Source: G965222505 sp965222505 (GTDB lineage: Bacteria > Bacteroidota > Rhodothermia > Rhodothermales > DATKEJ01). Taken from it: a stretch of DNA of 64,000 nt. The notes under the pieces were generated by a model that was not told the origin of the DNA, did no database searches, and was given only the letters and a program-made list of their open reading frames with translations. The position numbers were made by a program, and so were the translations under genes. Location of the stretch: assembly GCA_965222505.1 (NCBI GenBank), contig OZ244956.1, forward strand, positions 3,162,001-3,226,000. The letters are read 5' to 3'. Shown piece after piece: positions 35,320 through 43,589 of the stretch; position 1 is the stretch's first letter, and each line of letters opens with the position of its first letter.

Positions 35320-35440
35320 GAATTACTTCTCCTAGTGTATGCAAGACGCACCTGCTTCTTGATGGGAACCAGGAAGCATACAAACCCAAGGTGTGTAATA
35401 CGAAAGGGAGTCCGGCGCCTCCGGCCGGCTCCCTTTTTTC
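35320..35440 (+). ncRNA. Candidate structured small RNA (unknown family)
   Basis: About 120 bases between the tolC-like gene and the DUF721 gene with no open frame of substance. Helix 1: GTATGC (35337-35342) with GCATAC (35376-35381), stacked directly on TTCTTG (35356-35361) with CAGGAA (35370-35375). The 13-base bulge between these arms contains ACGCACCT (35346-35353), which can pair with AGGTGTGT (35389-35396) outside the hairpin, giving a possible pseudoknot. A terminator ends the unit and a promoter match begins it. I do not recognise a known family; it could be an independent sRNA or a leader switch for the DUF721 gene. Confidence 0.5.
35403..35439 (+). terminator. Intrinsic terminator of the small RNA
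   Basis: A stem AAAGGGAG plus CCGGC on the left and GCCGG plus CTCCCTTT on the right (one unpaired T), followed by a run of six Ts. It stands about 70 bases before the DUF721 start, so it would either end a free-standing RNA or attenuate DUF721. Confidence 0.8.
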
Positions 35441-35473
35441 TTTGCATAGTCGGTATCCCTTCCGTTACCTTGT
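35441..35473 (+). promoter_or_regulatory. Promoter candidate for the DUF721 gene
   Basis: TTTG (35441-35444), 21 bases, then TACCTTGT (35466-35473). Its placement just after the terminator suggests that DUF721 has its own promoter, which would make the upstream RNA independent. The match is approximate and the spacing is long. Confidence 0.35.
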
Positions 35474-35510
35474 AGCCCTTTGGCATTGGCCACCATTACA
35501 GGTTTTGATC

Positions 35511-35801
35511 ATGGTTTCGAACAAACCTCGGGCATTGGGCGATGTACTGCAAGAGTTAATTGACCGGCTCGGGTTGCGGGAGGGGTTGGAAAACTCGCGG
35601 GCCGTAGAGGCCTGGGCAGAAGTGGCTGGCCCACAGATTAACGCCGTGACGCAGTCGGTGTGGATGGACCGGGGCAAACTCTTCGTAAAAGTAACCTCGG
35701 CGGCTTGGCGGCAAGAACTTCACCTCAGCCGGCGGGCCTGGAAAGACCGCGTCAACACACACCTCGGCACCCCGACCATCAAGGAGATTATTTTTCGTTA
35801 A
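35511..35801 (+). CDS. DUF721 (DciA-like) protein
   Basis: A 96-residue protein of the DUF721 family: LGDVLQELIDRLGL near the start, AVEAWAEVAGPQINAVTQSVWMDRGKLFVKVTSAAWRQELHL in the middle. DciA proteins of this family load the replicative helicase in bacteria that lack DnaC; the small Bacteroidota homologues contain little more than the core domain. The ATG at 35511 is chosen, because the upstream part of the frame crosses the terminator. The next gene is convergent. Confidence 0.82.
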   Translation: MVSNKPRALGDVLQELIDRLGLREGLENSRAVEAWAEVAGPQINAVTQSVWMDRGKLFVKVTSAAWRQELHLSRRAWKDRVNTHLGTPTIKEIIFR

Positions 35802-35826
35802 AGTGCGGCACCCCGCACTCAGCACG

Positions 35827-37077
35827 TTAATCTTCGTATTTCTTAAACGCGACGGTGGTATTGTGTCCGCCAAAGCCGAAGGCGTTGCTGGCGGCCACGC
35901 GCACGGTGCGGTCCTGGGGTGCGTTGAACGTGTAGTTCAGGTCACACTCGGGGTCCGGCGTGGTGAAGTTGATGGTCGGGGGGATGCGGTCGTGGACGAT
36001 GGCCAGGATCGTGGCGATGGCTTCAATGGCCCCGGCAGCGCCCAGCAAGTGGCCCGTCATACTTTTGGTAGACGACAGGTTCATGTGGTAGGCATGATCC
36101 TCGAAGACCTCTTTGATCGCCTTGGTTTCGGCAATGTCCCCGAGAGGCGTCGAGGTGCCGTGCATATTCAGGTAGTCCACCTCCTCCGGTTCCAGGCCCG
36201 CATCCCGCAGCATCATACGCATGGCGAGGGCGGCTCCACGGCCTTCTGGATCGGGCGCTGTGATGTGGTGGGCGTCAGCGGAGAAGCCGATCCCGGCCAC
36301 TTCTGCATAAATGCGTGCCCCACGGGCTTTGGCATGTTCGAGTTCTTCGACAAACAACGCGCCTGCGCCTTCGCCCAGGACGAACCCCTCGCGGGTGGCA
36401 TCGAAGGGGCGGCTGGCGGTGGCGGGGTCGTCATTGCGGCGGGAGAGGGCGCGCATGGCATTGAACCCGCCGATGCCGAGTTGGCACACGCTGGCTTCGG
36501 TGCCGCCGCAGAGCATGGCGGTGGCGTAGCCCTGGCGGATGAGCATGAAGGCATCACCCAGGTTGTTGTTGCCGGTGGCACAGGCCGAAACGGCCGAGTA
36601 ATTTGGCCCCCGGAACTTGTACGCCATCGCAATCTGTCCCCCGGCAATATCCGGAATGAGCATGGGGATGAAAAACGGAGACAACCGCCGAACGCCCTGG
36701 GTGAGGTAGACCTCGGTCTGGTTCTGGAAGATTTGAATGCCTCCAATGCCTGCGCCCATGTTGACGCCGATCTCGTCCCGGTTGACATCAGCATCCAGGA
36801 TGCCGGCATCTTTAACCGCAACCTGGGCGGCACTCAGGGCATATTGACTGAAGGGGTCCAGCCGTCGGGCGGATTTGCGATCCAGATAGTCCGTCGGGTT
36901 GTATCCCTTGAGTTCACAGGCAAATTGGGTGTCGTACTCGGAGGCATCGAAGTAGGTAATCGGGGCGGCACCGCTGACGCCTCGCATGAGGCCGTCCCAG
37001 TACGCATCAACCGTCAGCCCGATCGGCGTGAGGGCACCCATCCCGGTGACCACCACGCGGCGCTGTCCGTTCTGCAT
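35827..37077 (-). CDS. fabF: 3-oxoacyl-[acyl-carrier-protein] synthase II
   Basis: Elongates acyl-ACP by condensation with malonyl-ACP in type II fatty acid synthesis. The 416-residue protein has the Cys-His-His triad in its usual places: the Cys in SACATGNN, the first His in NMHGTSTPLGD and the second in SMTGHLLGAAG. RRVVVTGMGALTPIG at the start and FGFGGHNTTVAF at the end are also diagnostic. It lies 95 bases downstream of acpP on the same strand, the standard acpP-fabF order; a stem-loop stands between them. Confidence 0.97.
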   Translation of the reverse strand: MQNGQRRVVVTGMGALTPIGLTVDAYWDGLMRGVSGAAPITYFDASEYDTQFACELKGYNPTDYLDRKSARRLDPFSQYALSAAQVAVKDAGILDADVNRDEIGVNMGAGIGGIQIFQNQTEVYLTQGVRRLSPFFIPMLIPDIAGGQIAMAYKFRGPNYSAVSACATGNNNLGDAFMLIRQGYATAMLCGGTEASVCQLGIGGFNAMRALSRRNDDPATASRPFDATREGFVLGEGAGALFVEELEHAKARGARIYAEVAGIGFSADAHHITAPDPEGRGAALAMRMMLRDAGLEPEEVDYLNMHGTSTPLGDIAETKAIKEVFEDHAYHMNLSSTKSMTGHLLGAAGAIEAIATILAIVHDRIPPTINFTTPDPECDLNYTFNAPQDRTVRVAASNAFGFGGHNTTVAFKKYED

Positions 37078-37120
37078 AGATGAGCGGGTGTTGAAGGTGG
37101 AGGGCTAGAACTAAAATGGA

Positions 37121-37148
37121 AATACCCGGCAGGGTACTGCCGGGTATT
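37121..37148 (-). terminator. Stem-loop between acpP and fabF
   Basis: Perfect 12-base arms AATACCCGGCAG and CTGCCGGGTATT with a 4-base loop. The T-rich stretch on the minus strand after the stem is interrupted (TTTCCATTTT). It may act as a partial terminator or RNA stabiliser, giving more acpP than fabF mRNA, as the high demand for acyl carrier protein would favour. Confidence 0.55.
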
Positions 37149-37171
37149 GCGTGTACTGCGAGGCGTTAAAG

Positions 37172-37411
37172 TTACGCCTCAATACGTTTCGAGAGGTAAG
37201 AGACCGCGTCGCCGACGGTGGCAATCTGCTCAGCGTCTTCGTCTGGAATCGTCAGGTCAAACTCTTTTTCGAATTCCATAATCAATTCGACCGTGTCAAG
37301 GGAGTCTGCACCGAGATCGTTCGTAAACGAGCTTTCATCGGCGATGCTCTCTTCGTCCACACCGAGTTTGTCCACGATGATTTCCCTGACTTTGTTACCT
37401 ATATCTGCCAT
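37172..37411 (-). CDS. acpP: Acyl carrier protein
   Basis: A 79-residue acidic protein with the phosphopantetheine attachment motif GADSLDTVEL; the serine is near residue 38. It carries acyl chains through fatty acid synthesis. The ATG at 37411 fits the family length; a longer open frame upstream is not conserved-looking. The next gene downstream is fabF. Confidence 0.97.
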   Translation of the reverse strand: MADIGNKVREIIVDKLGVDEESIADESSFTNDLGADSLDTVELIMEFEKEFDLTIPDEDAEQIATVGDAVSYLSKRIEA

Positions 37412-37718
37412 GAGGTTGTTGTTGGTTGACGTAACAAAAAATACGATGCAACGGGTGGGGGCGCATGCAGCACGAGGTTGATAACCTTCAGGCAAACACT
37501 AGAGTCGGTATCACCTCCCGCCTTTTGCAAGGAACAATTCAACTACGTAAGGTACGGCTACAGGTTCCAACACGCAAACAGAGGGCCGTTCTAGCCATCG
37601 TGTTTAAACCACGAAGTTTGGGTGGAGAAGTTGAGTATCGTATCCTGCCGACCCTATCTTTCACACTTCAAAAAACAACAGGCCCTAACAACCTCTATCG
37701 TCTACACGTTCGCTACTT
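37412..37718. other. Divergent control region between acpP and metK
   Basis: A 307-base gap without a convincing gene. It holds a near-palindrome CGTGTTTAAACCACG (37599-37613) and, for metK, a weak promoter match TTG then TATCTTTC (about 37652). I looked for SAM-I and SAM-II riboswitch cores and saw none. Short inverted repeats (for example GGAAC/GTTCC) are present but not compelling. Confidence 0.35.
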
Positions 37719-38900
37719 ATGCCCTATCTGTTTACCTCCGAATCGGTTTCGGAAGGACACCCCGACAAAGTATCTGATCAAATTTCAGACGCCTTGCTTG
37801 ATGCCATGTTGGCGCAAGATTCCCGGAGCCGCGTTGCCATTGAAACCCTGGTTACCACCGGCTTGGTGGTGCTCTCCGGAGAAGTAACCACGGAGGCCTA
37901 CGTCGATGTCCAAGAGATCGCCCGTGATGTCATTCGTAAGATCGGCTATACCGATCCGCTACTGCGTTTCGATGCCGAATCCTGCGGGGTGGTCTCCAGC
38001 ATTCACAAGCAGAGTGAAGACATTGCCCAGGGGGTCGACGAAGGAGCCGGTCTCCATGATGATCAGGGAGCAGGTGACCAGGGTATGATGTTCGGTTATG
38101 CCTGCCGTGAAACCCCCGAACTGATGCCGATGGCGCTTACCTACGCCCATGGCCTCGTCCGTGAACTGGCCGCAATCCGCAAACATACGGATCTGATGCC
38201 GTACCTGCGGCCCGACTCCAAGAGCCAGGTCACGATCGAATACGACGATGAAGGCCTGACCCCACGCCGCGTGCATACCATCGTCGTGTCCACCCAGCAT
38301 GACGATGATGTCGATCTGGCGGCCATCAAGGAAGACATGCGCAAGCACCTGATTCCGCGTGTGATCCCGGCCGAATTGCTGGATGACGAGCTGATTCTGC
38401 ACGTCAATCCCACCGGCCGCTTCGTCATTGGCGGCCCCCATGGTGATACCGGCCTGACCGGTCGCAAGATCATCGTGGACACCTACGGGGGTAAAGGCGC
38501 ACACGGCGGTGGTGCCTTCAGCGGCAAGGACCCGTCCAAGGTAGACCGTTCGGCAGCCTATGCCACCCGGCACGTCGCCAAGAACCTCGTTGCGGCGGAA
38601 CTGGCAGATGAAGTCCTTGTTCAAGTGGCCTATGCCATCGGCGTCTCCCAGCCCGTATCGATTTATGTCGATTCATACGGGACCGGCGTGCTCCCCGACG
38701 CTGATCTGGCCCGCCTCGTCACCGACGTTTTCGACCTCAGACCCAAAGCCATTATTGATCGGTTTGATTTGCTCCGGCCCATCTACCGCGCCACAGCCGC
38801 GTACGGCCACTTTGGCCGCTCCGAATTCCCCTGGGAAGCCCTGGATCATGTGGATGCCCTCAAAGCTGCAGCCGAGCAGTATCAGTCGGCTTCGGTCTAA
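37719..38900 (+). CDS. metK: S-adenosylmethionine synthetase
   Basis: Makes SAM from methionine and ATP. The 393-residue protein begins MPYLFTSESVSEGHPDK, the standard start, and has GAGDQG, the GGAFSGKDPSKVDRS loop, and the VQVAYAIG/QPVSIYV C-terminal segments; it is full length. It supplies methyl groups to the enzymes served by ahcY about 5 kb downstream. The gene for the M36-like peptidase begins inside its last codons, which suggests translational coupling or coincidental overlap. Confidence 0.98.
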   Translation: MPYLFTSESVSEGHPDKVSDQISDALLDAMLAQDSRSRVAIETLVTTGLVVLSGEVTTEAYVDVQEIARDVIRKIGYTDPLLRFDAESCGVVSSIHKQSEDIAQGVDEGAGLHDDQGAGDQGMMFGYACRETPELMPMALTYAHGLVRELAAIRKHTDLMPYLRPDSKSQVTIEYDDEGLTPRRVHTIVVSTQHDDDVDLAAIKEDMRKHLIPRVIPAELLDDELILHVNPTGRFVIGGPHGDTGLTGRKIIVDTYGGKGAHGGGAFSGKDPSKVDRSAAYATRHVAKNLVAAELADEVLVQVAYAIGVSQPVSIYVDSYGTGVLPDADLARLVTDVFDLRPKAIIDRFDLLRPIYRATAAYGHFGRSEFPWEALDHVDALKAAAEQYQSASV

Positions 38901-41900
38901 CCTTGTCTTTTTTGCGCTGGTTCTACTGTTCTTTGGACCAGCCGCTACATATGCACAAACGCGCCCGGCTCAACAGGAGACCGGGCGCGTTTCGCTTTCT
39001 GTAGCAGCAGAAACGGAAGCCCGTCGTGTGCTGGTAACAGATGCCCGGTTTGCCGGTTCTCCAGAGGATTTCCGGGTGGTGGCGGCGCAAACCAGCCCGG
39101 CAGGAACCCACGTTACGTTTCAACAGGTCTATAAAGGGATACCGGTCTATGGGCGCTCCGTTAGGGTGAGCCTGAACCAGACGGGCCAGCCCACGCTTGC
39201 CACAGGTCGAACGACACCCCATCTGGGTGCCCAATCCCTCCCCATTACGCCCCGTCTTTCCTCGGACCAGGCCCGTGCCCGCGCCGGGGAACACCTGGAA
39301 GCTGAGGGCCGGACCACCACGCCGGAATTGATCGTCTTTCCGGAACCGGCACCCCGGTTGGCCTGGCGGGTTCTCGTCTGGCCCTATACCCAGGCCGGTG
39401 AGTGGGAAGTTGTGCTGGATGCCTTGACCGGCGAAGCCTTACACCTACAGGACCGGTCCATGCCCCGCCGCAAGGGTGTGGCACACGCCCACAACCATGC
39501 CATACCCGAAATCAATAGGCCGGCGATACAGCCGGTAGCACAGGTCAACGGGCAGGGGTTCGTCTTCGATCCTGATCCCCTGACCACTTCCGGCCAAACC
39601 TATGGCGGTAACTATGCCGATAATGACAACACGGATACGCCGGAACTGGATGCGGAACGGCAACTGGTCGATTTGCCGGACCTGACGTTGGGCACCGACG
39701 GCTTGCATCGCCTCGAAGGCCCCCATGTGGAGATCGTACCCTTTCGGGCCAATGGCATCGTCAACTATACCCCACCTGCCGAGGCCGATCCCAACGCGTT
39801 TCAATACACCCGAGCCGATGATCGTTTCGAGGGGGTCAACGTCTATTACCACGTGGATGCCAGCCAACGGTATGTGCAGGCCCTCGGCTTTACCAATGTG
39901 CAAAACAATCCCATTGCGGCCAATCCGTTTGGGGAAGGGACCATCGACAACTCGCGGTACTACCCTGGGGCCAACATGTTATCCTTTGGGTCCGGTGGGA
40001 TCGATGATGCCGAAGACGCCTTTGTAATCTGGCATGAATACGGACACGCCCTGCTCGAAGCGGCTTCGGCCAACCTGTATGGGGCGGGTCCGGAAGGGGC
40101 AGCACTGCACGAAGGGTGGTCTGACTACTGGGCGGCCTCCTACATCCGGAGTCTCATCGAAAACGGAACGGTGCCGGACCACGACTGGCGGCGGCTCTTC
40201 CGGTGGGATGGCAACACCAGCACCTTTCAGGGAAGGGTCATGCAGACCACGGCCCGGTACCCGGACGGCATCTCGAATAACCAGTACACCAGTGGTACAC
40301 TGTGGGCCGTCACCATGATGGAGATCTATGATGCAGTGGGGCGGGAGGTTTGTGATGTGCTGAACCTGCAATCGCATTTCTACCTCGCAGCACCGACCAC
40401 CATGCCGGAGGCCGCGCAAGCCCTGATTCAGGCTGATGTCGATCTGTACGGTGGTACCCACACGCAGGTCTTGATTGACATTCTGGGCAACCGGGGTTTC
40501 GTCAACCCCGATAACTTTCAGCCACGCATCACCCATACCCCCCTCGCCGATACCGAGCAACTCGGCGGAAGCCGGGCCATTGAGGTAGATGTCATCGGTC
40601 TGGTCTTTTCCATCGCGGACGTGCAGTTGGTTTATCAGTATGGTGCGGACGCCCCGCAGACAGTCCCGATGGTTTTTGGAGAAGCGCCTCGCTACACGGC
40701 CACGCTGCCTTTGCCCAATACGCCGACCCTGATTTCGTATTACATAGATGTGACCGATTCGGAAGGCCAACATACGCGGTTGCCTGCCGGAGAAGAGGTC
40801 TTCACCTTTCAGGCTGGCCCTGACGAAGAAGCGCCTCAAATTTCTCATGCACCGCTCCGTGAAGTGGCCCTGGCCGGTTGGCCTTTGGACATTCTGGCCG
40901 AGGTGACCGACAACCTTGGGGTTGATACGGTTTTTGTCTCCTTTGAGGTGCGTACTGGTACGGCTGGCTCGGTTCGGGAAACGGGTACATTTGGCCTGGC
41001 CCGCGGGGAGAACAGTTATAGGGGCACGTTCCCGGTGCCTGTAGATCGTGTTCAAAATGGGGATGCCGTTCGGTACCGCATCTATGCCCGCGATGTTGCC
41101 GCAGCTTCTAATGAAGCCGTTGTACCAGACCTCGCAGAAGATCCTTTTATCCTCTTGCTTACGGCAAGCGGCGTTCTCCAGACCTTCGACTTTGAAGGCC
41201 CGGCATCGGCGGTAGAGGGTACCGCGTCATGGGCGCTTGGGGTGCCGATGTTCGGCATTGAAGTGGCACATTCGGGCAGCCGGGTATGGGGTACAGTACT
41301 GGGGGGCGCCTACCCGGCCCTCAGCACCGAAGCTTTTCTGACCTTACCGTCGGTTAACCTGTCTGGCCTGGGACAAGTCTACCTCACGTTCTGGCATTGG
41401 TATGATATCGAACACGACGGCACCGCCGAACCCGGTAGTTCGGTTGAAGCCGTACTCTGGGATGGGGGTAATGTTCAGGTGTCCATTGATGGCGGCAATA
41501 CCTGGACGGTAGCCATGCCGGAAACGGGGTACGACGGCACCATCGCAGCCGGATTTGGCAATGCCCTTGGTGGACAACCGGCCTTTGGCGGATCAAGCCG
41601 GGGATGGCGGCCGGAACTTGTTCCCTTACCGGAAGCCGCCGACGTGCGGGTGCGTTTCGCCTTTGGGAGTGATCAGAGCAACACCGAGCCGTCCGATACT
41701 TATGCCGGGTGGTACATCGACGATGTAGCCTTTACCCTGGAGCGCCCCGTCGATGAAGGCCCACCGGTCATTCTGGTGCCCCCGCCGGATCTGCTTTCGC
41801 TGGATGCCAACGGCATGCAACCGCCTCCCATTGTGAGGGTACAGGCCATGGACGACTTTGGGATCGAACAGATTCAGCTTACTTACACCATCATCACGGA

Positions 41901-42837
41901 AAATGGCGAAACGGAGGGCGGCACCCGCATGTATATGCGGCCGGACGACCTGACCCTGTTTGAAGGCACCATTCCTGTGGACCCAACGCAAGTCCGGGCT
42001 GGGGATGCCATTTCCTACCGCCTCCGGATCCTCGACTTTGCCGGGAATGAGGCCCTGGGGGGCTCCTACCGGTTTGAATACCGTCTACAGGTTTTTCGGG
42101 ATGCCCTGGGTGGTGTACGCCCTTCCGGTTACTGGGAACAGGTGGATGATGTGCAGTGGCGTACAGTGCCTAGGGAAGATCAGCCAAGCGTGTCGAGCCT
42201 GGTTTTGGCTCCGATTGATTTGCCGGAAAATGCCCGTCAAATCGACTTGCTGGTGCAGCACGCGTATCAGTTGGGTACAGATGCGGGCGGCAACCTGAAA
42301 ATTTCGCAGGATGCCGGAGGAAGTTGGACACTCTTTGGGCCGGTTGATGGGTATAATGGCACCCTGCCTGAGGCACCGAATGAATCTATTTTCACCGGTA
42401 ATTCCGGGCCTGAGCCGGTGCAGACGCGTTATCTACTTTCCGATTTCGGGGGGCGGCAGATTTGGCTCCGGTTTGATTTCTTTACGGCCAGTCCGCTGGA
42501 GGCCGGGGCGTTTTGGGAGATTGAAAGCGTACAGGTTGTGCAATCAACCAATGCCGGTGATTTTGAGACGCCGCGAACCTTGGCCTTGTATCCCAATTTC
42601 CCGGATCCCTTTGCAGTATCAACTACCATCAGCTATACCCTGCCGGAAGCGATGCCGGTGTCGTTGGTCTTGTACGATGTGTTGGGGCGGGCCGTCCGTA
42701 CCCTGGATGAAGGAACCCGTGAAGCCGGCAACCATACGCTCACTATCAATGGCACGACCCTCTCTTCCGGTCTTTACCTCCTGCATTTCCAGGCCGGTAC
42801 GGAGGAACGCATCGAAAAGATAGTTGTCACCAAGTAG
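38854..42837 (+). CDS. Large T9SS-exported M36-like (fungalysin-type) metallopeptidase
   Basis: A 1327-residue protein. Its start, ATG 38854 (38848 is an alternative), lies 47 bases inside metK; no start codon is available after the metK stop before the signal-peptide core LVFFALVLLFFG. Order: signal peptide (to about 35, ending TYAQ); an FTP-type propeptide (about 60-150, QQVYKGIPVYGRSVRVSL); the catalytic domain with HEYGH at 394-398 and the third zinc ligand Glu in EGWSDYW near 420; several beta-sandwich domains; a T9SS tail (LYPNFPDPF, YDVLGRAVR, SGLYLLHFQAG). The zinc ligands are intact. The last 70 bases recur at 43456-43525. Confidence 0.85.
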   Translation: MPSKLQPSSISRLRSNLVFFALVLLFFGPAATYAQTRPAQQETGRVSLSVAAETEARRVLVTDARFAGSPEDFRVVAAQTSPAGTHVTFQQVYKGIPVYGRSVRVSLNQTGQPTLATGRTTPHLGAQSLPITPRLSSDQARARAGEHLEAEGRTTTPELIVFPEPAPRLAWRVLVWPYTQAGEWEVVLDALTGEALHLQDRSMPRRKGVAHAHNHAIPEINRPAIQPVAQVNGQGFVFDPDPLTTSGQTYGGNYADNDNTDTPELDAERQLVDLPDLTLGTDGLHRLEGPHVEIVPFRANGIVNYTPPAEADPNAFQYTRADDRFEGVNVYYHVDASQRYVQALGFTNVQNNPIAANPFGEGTIDNSRYYPGANMLSFGSGGIDDAEDAFVIWHEYGHALLEAASANLYGAGPEGAALHEGWSDYWAASYIRSLIENGTVPDHDWRRLFRWDGNTSTFQGRVMQTTARYPDGISNNQYTSGTLWAVTMMEIYDAVGREVCDVLNLQSHFYLAAPTTMPEAAQALIQADVDLYGGTHTQVLIDILGNRGFVNPDNFQPRITHTPLADTEQLGGSRAIEVDVIGLVFSIADVQLVYQYGADAPQTVPMVFGEAPRYTATLPLPNTPTLISYYIDVTDSEGQHTRLPAGEEVFTFQAGPDEEAPQISHAPLREVALAGWPLDILAEVTDNLGVDTVFVSFEVRTGTAGSVRETGTFGLARGENSYRGTFPVPVDRVQNGDAVRYRIYARDVAAASNEAVVPDLAEDPFILLLTASGVLQTFDFEGPASAVEGTASWALGVPMFGIEVAHSGSRVWGTVLGGAYPALSTEAFLTLPSVNLSGLGQVYLTFWHWYDIEHDGTAEPGSSVEAVLWDGGNVQVSIDGGNTWTVAMPETGYDGTIAAGFGNALGGQPAFGGSSRGWRPELVPLPEAADVRVRFAFGSDQSNTEPSDTYAGWYIDDVAFTLERPVDEGPPVILVPPPDLLSLDANGMQPPPIVRVQAMDDFGIEQIQLTYTIITENGETEGGTRMYMRPDDLTLFEGTIPVDPTQVRAGDAISYRLRILDFAGNEALGGSYRFEYRLQVFRDALGGVRPSGYWEQVDDVQWRTVPREDQPSVSSLVLAPIDLPENARQIDLLVQHAYQLGTDAGGNLKISQDAGGSWTLFGPVDGYNGTLPEAPNESIFTGNSGPEPVQTRYLLSDFGGRQIWLRFDFFTASPLEAGAFWEIESVQVVQSTNAGDFETPRTLALYPNFPDPFAVSTTISYTLPEAMPVSLVLYDVLGRAVRTLDEGTREAGNHTLTINGTTLSSGLYLLHFQAGTEERIEKIVVTK
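42768..42837 (+). repeat. T9SS-tail direct repeat, first copy
   Basis: The last 70 bases of the metallopeptidase gene. The first 54 bases are identical to 43456-43509, and the rest is similar to 43510-43525 with a few substitutions, spacing 688 bases. The two copies enclose the DUF5615/DUF433 pair. Confidence 0.9.
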
Positions 42838-42841
42838 ATGG

Positions 42842-43159
42842 TCAGATAGGTATCTCTTGATAGATGCCTGGCGTTGCGCTCCCTATCGTTTCAGCAATGG
42901 AGATCACGTGTTGTCGTATGCGCGGCCAGGAAGTGGTGCCGAGCACAATAACTGCCAGGACTCGATTTGAAAAATTTTGCTGGTGTTTCAGATTCTTGTC
43001 CGTGGTAATAAAAACCTCGAACCCCTCTTGTTCGGCAGTATCGAGCAATACACCATTTTGTAGGGTAGCCCAGTTCCGCTCATAGACTGTTTCAACCGTG
43101 TGGTCTAGCAAATAACGTCGGAGTGGAACGGGTGTACCTTGATCAAAAAGGACTTTCAT
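42842..43159 (-). CDS. DUF5615 PIN-like toxin candidate
   Basis: A 105-residue protein with the DUF5615 pattern: MKVLFDQGTPVPLRRYL at the start, a central EGFEVFITTDKNL (the acidic motif of PIN-like nucleases) and VIVLGTTSWP. Family members are thought to be RNase toxins related to PIN domains. Its ATG overlaps the stop of the DUF433 gene (43156-43159), the usual antitoxin-toxin arrangement. The pair sits between two copies of a T9SS tail. It stops only 5 bases from the metallopeptidase stop. Confidence 0.8.
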   Translation of the reverse strand: MKVLFDQGTPVPLRRYLLDHTVETVYERNWATLQNGVLLDTAEQEGFEVFITTDKNLKHQQNFSNRVLAVIVLGTTSWPRIRQHVISIAETIGSATPGIYQEIPI

Positions 43160-43386
43160 GCTTCCGTTTGTTCGGCAAGCATAGCGGCTTCATGGTCGAG
43201 CACAGCTTCAATATGGGATTGTTTAACCCCGGGGAACCATGCCACAAACTCCTCAATGGTGCCACCATCCCTAAGATGTTCAAACAGTGCCGATACGGGA
43301 ATACGGGTTCCCTGAAACACCCAGGCCCCACTGACCCTTTCCGGGTGCCGTTCAACGGCTTTACATTGCTTCCAAGCGTCCATCAT
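43156..43386 (-). CDS. DUF433 antitoxin candidate
   Basis: A 76-residue DUF433 protein: SGAWVFQGTRIPVSALFEHLRDGGTIEEFVAWFPGV is the diagnostic HTH-like stretch. DUF433 genes regularly precede DUF5615 genes and are proposed to be antitoxins that also repress the promoter. The first codons MM give two possible starts, 43386 or 43383. No experimental evidence exists in the sequence for toxicity or neutralisation. Confidence 0.8.
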   Translation of the reverse strand: MMDAWKQCKAVERHPERVSGAWVFQGTRIPVSALFEHLRDGGTIEEFVAWFPGVKQSHIEAVLDHEAAMLAEQTEA

Positions 43387-43453
43387 AATGCCGGTGAGAT
43401 TCCTGGGTGGCTGGTGTACACAGAAAGTATACCGTATGTGGGGAGGATTTGTT

Positions 43454-43525
43454 TTCGGTCTTTACCTCCTGCATTTCCAGGCCGGTACGGAGGAACGCAT
43501 CGAAAAGATGGTCGTCACCAGATAA
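43454..43525 (+). pseudogene. Orphan 3' fragment of a T9SS sorting domain
   Basis: A 23-codon stretch reads FGLYLLHFQAGTEERIEK then MVVTR and a stop; it duplicates the end of the metallopeptidase at 42768-42837 with conservative changes (IVVTK becomes MVVTR). No start codon or upstream coding part is visible, so it is a broken tail left from duplication, recombination or a lost neighbouring gene. The third-codon-biased, conservative differences suggest it once was under coding selection as a functional sorting tail. Confidence 0.8.
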
Positions 43526-43530
43526 AGGGC

Positions 43531-43570
43531 ATAAAAAAACGGCCCACGCCATCATGTAGCACGGGCCGTT
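43531..43570 (-). terminator. Intrinsic terminator of ahcY
   Basis: Arms AACGGCCC (43538-43545) and GGGCCGTT (43563-43570), followed on the minus strand by a T-run (43532-43539). It ends transcription of the gene at 43590-44903. Confidence 0.85.
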
Positions 43571-43589
43571 AAGAGGGTATATTCTTTCC

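Noticed and set aside
35803..37083. 426-codon open frame opposite fabF
   Set aside because: Mirror frame of fabF, whose catalytic triad is complete on the minus strand.
37412..37718. SAM riboswitch upstream of metK
   Set aside because: I could not find the conserved core of SAM-I or SAM-II classes, and the inverted repeats seen there are weak.
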